The notes beneath the pieces were generated by a model. It did no database searches and was not told the DNA's origin. It saw only the letters and a list, made by a program, of their open reading frames with translations. The position numbers and the translations under genes are program-made. DNA of 64,000 bases, taken from Wenyingzhuangia fucanilytica. Its GTDB lineage: Bacteria; Bacteroidota; Bacteroidia; Flavobacteriales; Flavobacteriaceae. Of this stretch, positions 63,652 through 64,000 are shown in pieces (within the stretch, counting starts at the first letter, position 1; each line of letters starts with the position of its first letter). The stretch is taken from contig NZ_CP014224.1 of the NCBI RefSeq assembly GCF_001697185.1, forward strand, positions 2,170,001 to 2,234,000. Reading direction: 5' to 3'.

Positions 63652-64000
63652 ATGGCAACTAAACAAGAAGTATCTGTAGAAGACAAGTTAAGAGCTTTAT
63701 ACAATTTACAATTAATCGACTCTAGAATTGATGAAATCATAAGCGTTCAAGGAGAGTTACCACTAGAGATTGAAGATTTAGACAGTGAAATTGCTGGGTT
63801 ATCAACTCGTATTGAAAAATTAAATCAAGATGTTGCTGGTTTTGAAACTGAGATTTCTAACAGAAAATCAAGTATTTTAGAATCTAAAGAATTGGTTAAA
63901 AAATACACTGAACAACAAAAATCTGTTCGTAACAACAGAGAGTTTGATTCTTTAACTAAAGAGGCTGAATTTCAAGAATTAGAAATTGAATTGGCTGAAA
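63652..64000 (+). CDS. coiled-coil protein of the DUF164/C4-zinc-ribbon type, 3' end outside window
   Basis: ATG at 63652, 5 bp after the Nif3-like stop. The visible 116 residues (MATKQEVSVEDKLRALYNLQ, DSEIAGLSTRIEKLNQDVAG, KKYTEQQKSVRNNREFDSLT) form a long heptad coiled coil, with VRNNREFDSLTKEAE as family marker. Members of this family end in a zinc-ribbon with four cysteines, which would lie beyond the window. Often paired with Nif3-like genes, as here. Confidence 0.85.
   Translation, partial: MATKQEVSVEDKLRALYNLQLIDSRIDEIISVQGELPLEIEDLDSEIAGLSTRIEKLNQDVAGFETEISNRKSSILESKELVKKYTEQQKSVRNNREFDSLTKEAEFQELEIELAE

Noticed and set aside
1-64000. CRISPR array, transposase or prophage
   Set aside because: No regularly spaced repeats, no transposase or integrase frame and no phage structural genes were seen on either strand.

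Overview
The window is chromosomal DNA from a marine bacterium of the family Flavobacteriaceae (Bacteroidetes). The evidence is strong AT bias, SusC/SusD proteins, type IX secretion (T9SS) tails, a giant hybrid two-component sensor, bacillithiol synthesis (BshA), a GSII-type glutamine synthetase and several TAnnTTTG (-7) promoters. The content resembles fucan-degrading genera such as Wenyingzhuangia, but that genus guess is inference.

Positions 1-23456 hold mostly core genes: a TlpA-like thioredoxin protein cut by the left edge, a DCC-family oxidoreductase, a Nudix hydrolase, an acyltransferase, recR, a sodium/solute symporter, pdxH, sixA, a Ppx/GppA phosphatase, a lipoprotein cyclophilin, an IMPase-like phosphatase with an APH-like kinase, aspartate kinase beside an unknown protein with an ACT-like tail, a GH16-like lipoprotein, a geranylgeranyl-reductase-like flavoprotein, a ResB-CcsA fusion for cytochrome c maturation, and bshA. 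A tRNA-Phe follows at 23672. Its 3' end and terminator are duplicated about 170 bp downstream next to a short palindrome, which looks like a recombination scar.

Positions 24036-46535 form a polysaccharide utilisation locus (PUL). On the minus strand, susC and susD are followed by a putative glycoside hydrolase, a GH29 alpha-L-fucosidase, a second putative glycoside hydrolase and an S1 sulfatase. Divergently on the plus strand lie a third putative glycoside hydrolase, broken by an in-frame TAA, a secreted esterase with two EF-hands, and a 630-residue T9SS-exported protein of unknown fold. A small secreted protein, a T9SS protein with tandem beta-sandwich domains and the hybrid sensor complete it. 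Together they suggest breakdown of a sulfated, possibly acetylated, fucose-rich polymer such as fucoidan.

Positions 46654-57929 hold the matching sugar catabolism. A class II aldolase, L-fucose isomerase, an FGGY kinase and class I fructose-1,6-bisphosphatase lie on the minus strand; an AraC regulator, an unknown protein, lactaldehyde dehydrogenase, the fucose permease FucP and an FMN-dependent L-lactate dehydrogenase lie on the plus strand. The expected route is fucose to fuculose to fuculose-1-phosphate to DHAP plus L-lactaldehyde, then lactate and pyruvate, with Fbp serving gluconeogenesis from DHAP. Polymer cleavage, import, sensing and complete monomer oxidation are therefore encoded side by side.

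Positions 58062-64000 return to core genes: an MtfA-like peptidase, glnA with a strong dyad upstream, a purM-like gene, lpxK, a Nif3-like protein and the start of a coiled-coil (DUF164-type) protein cut by the right edge.
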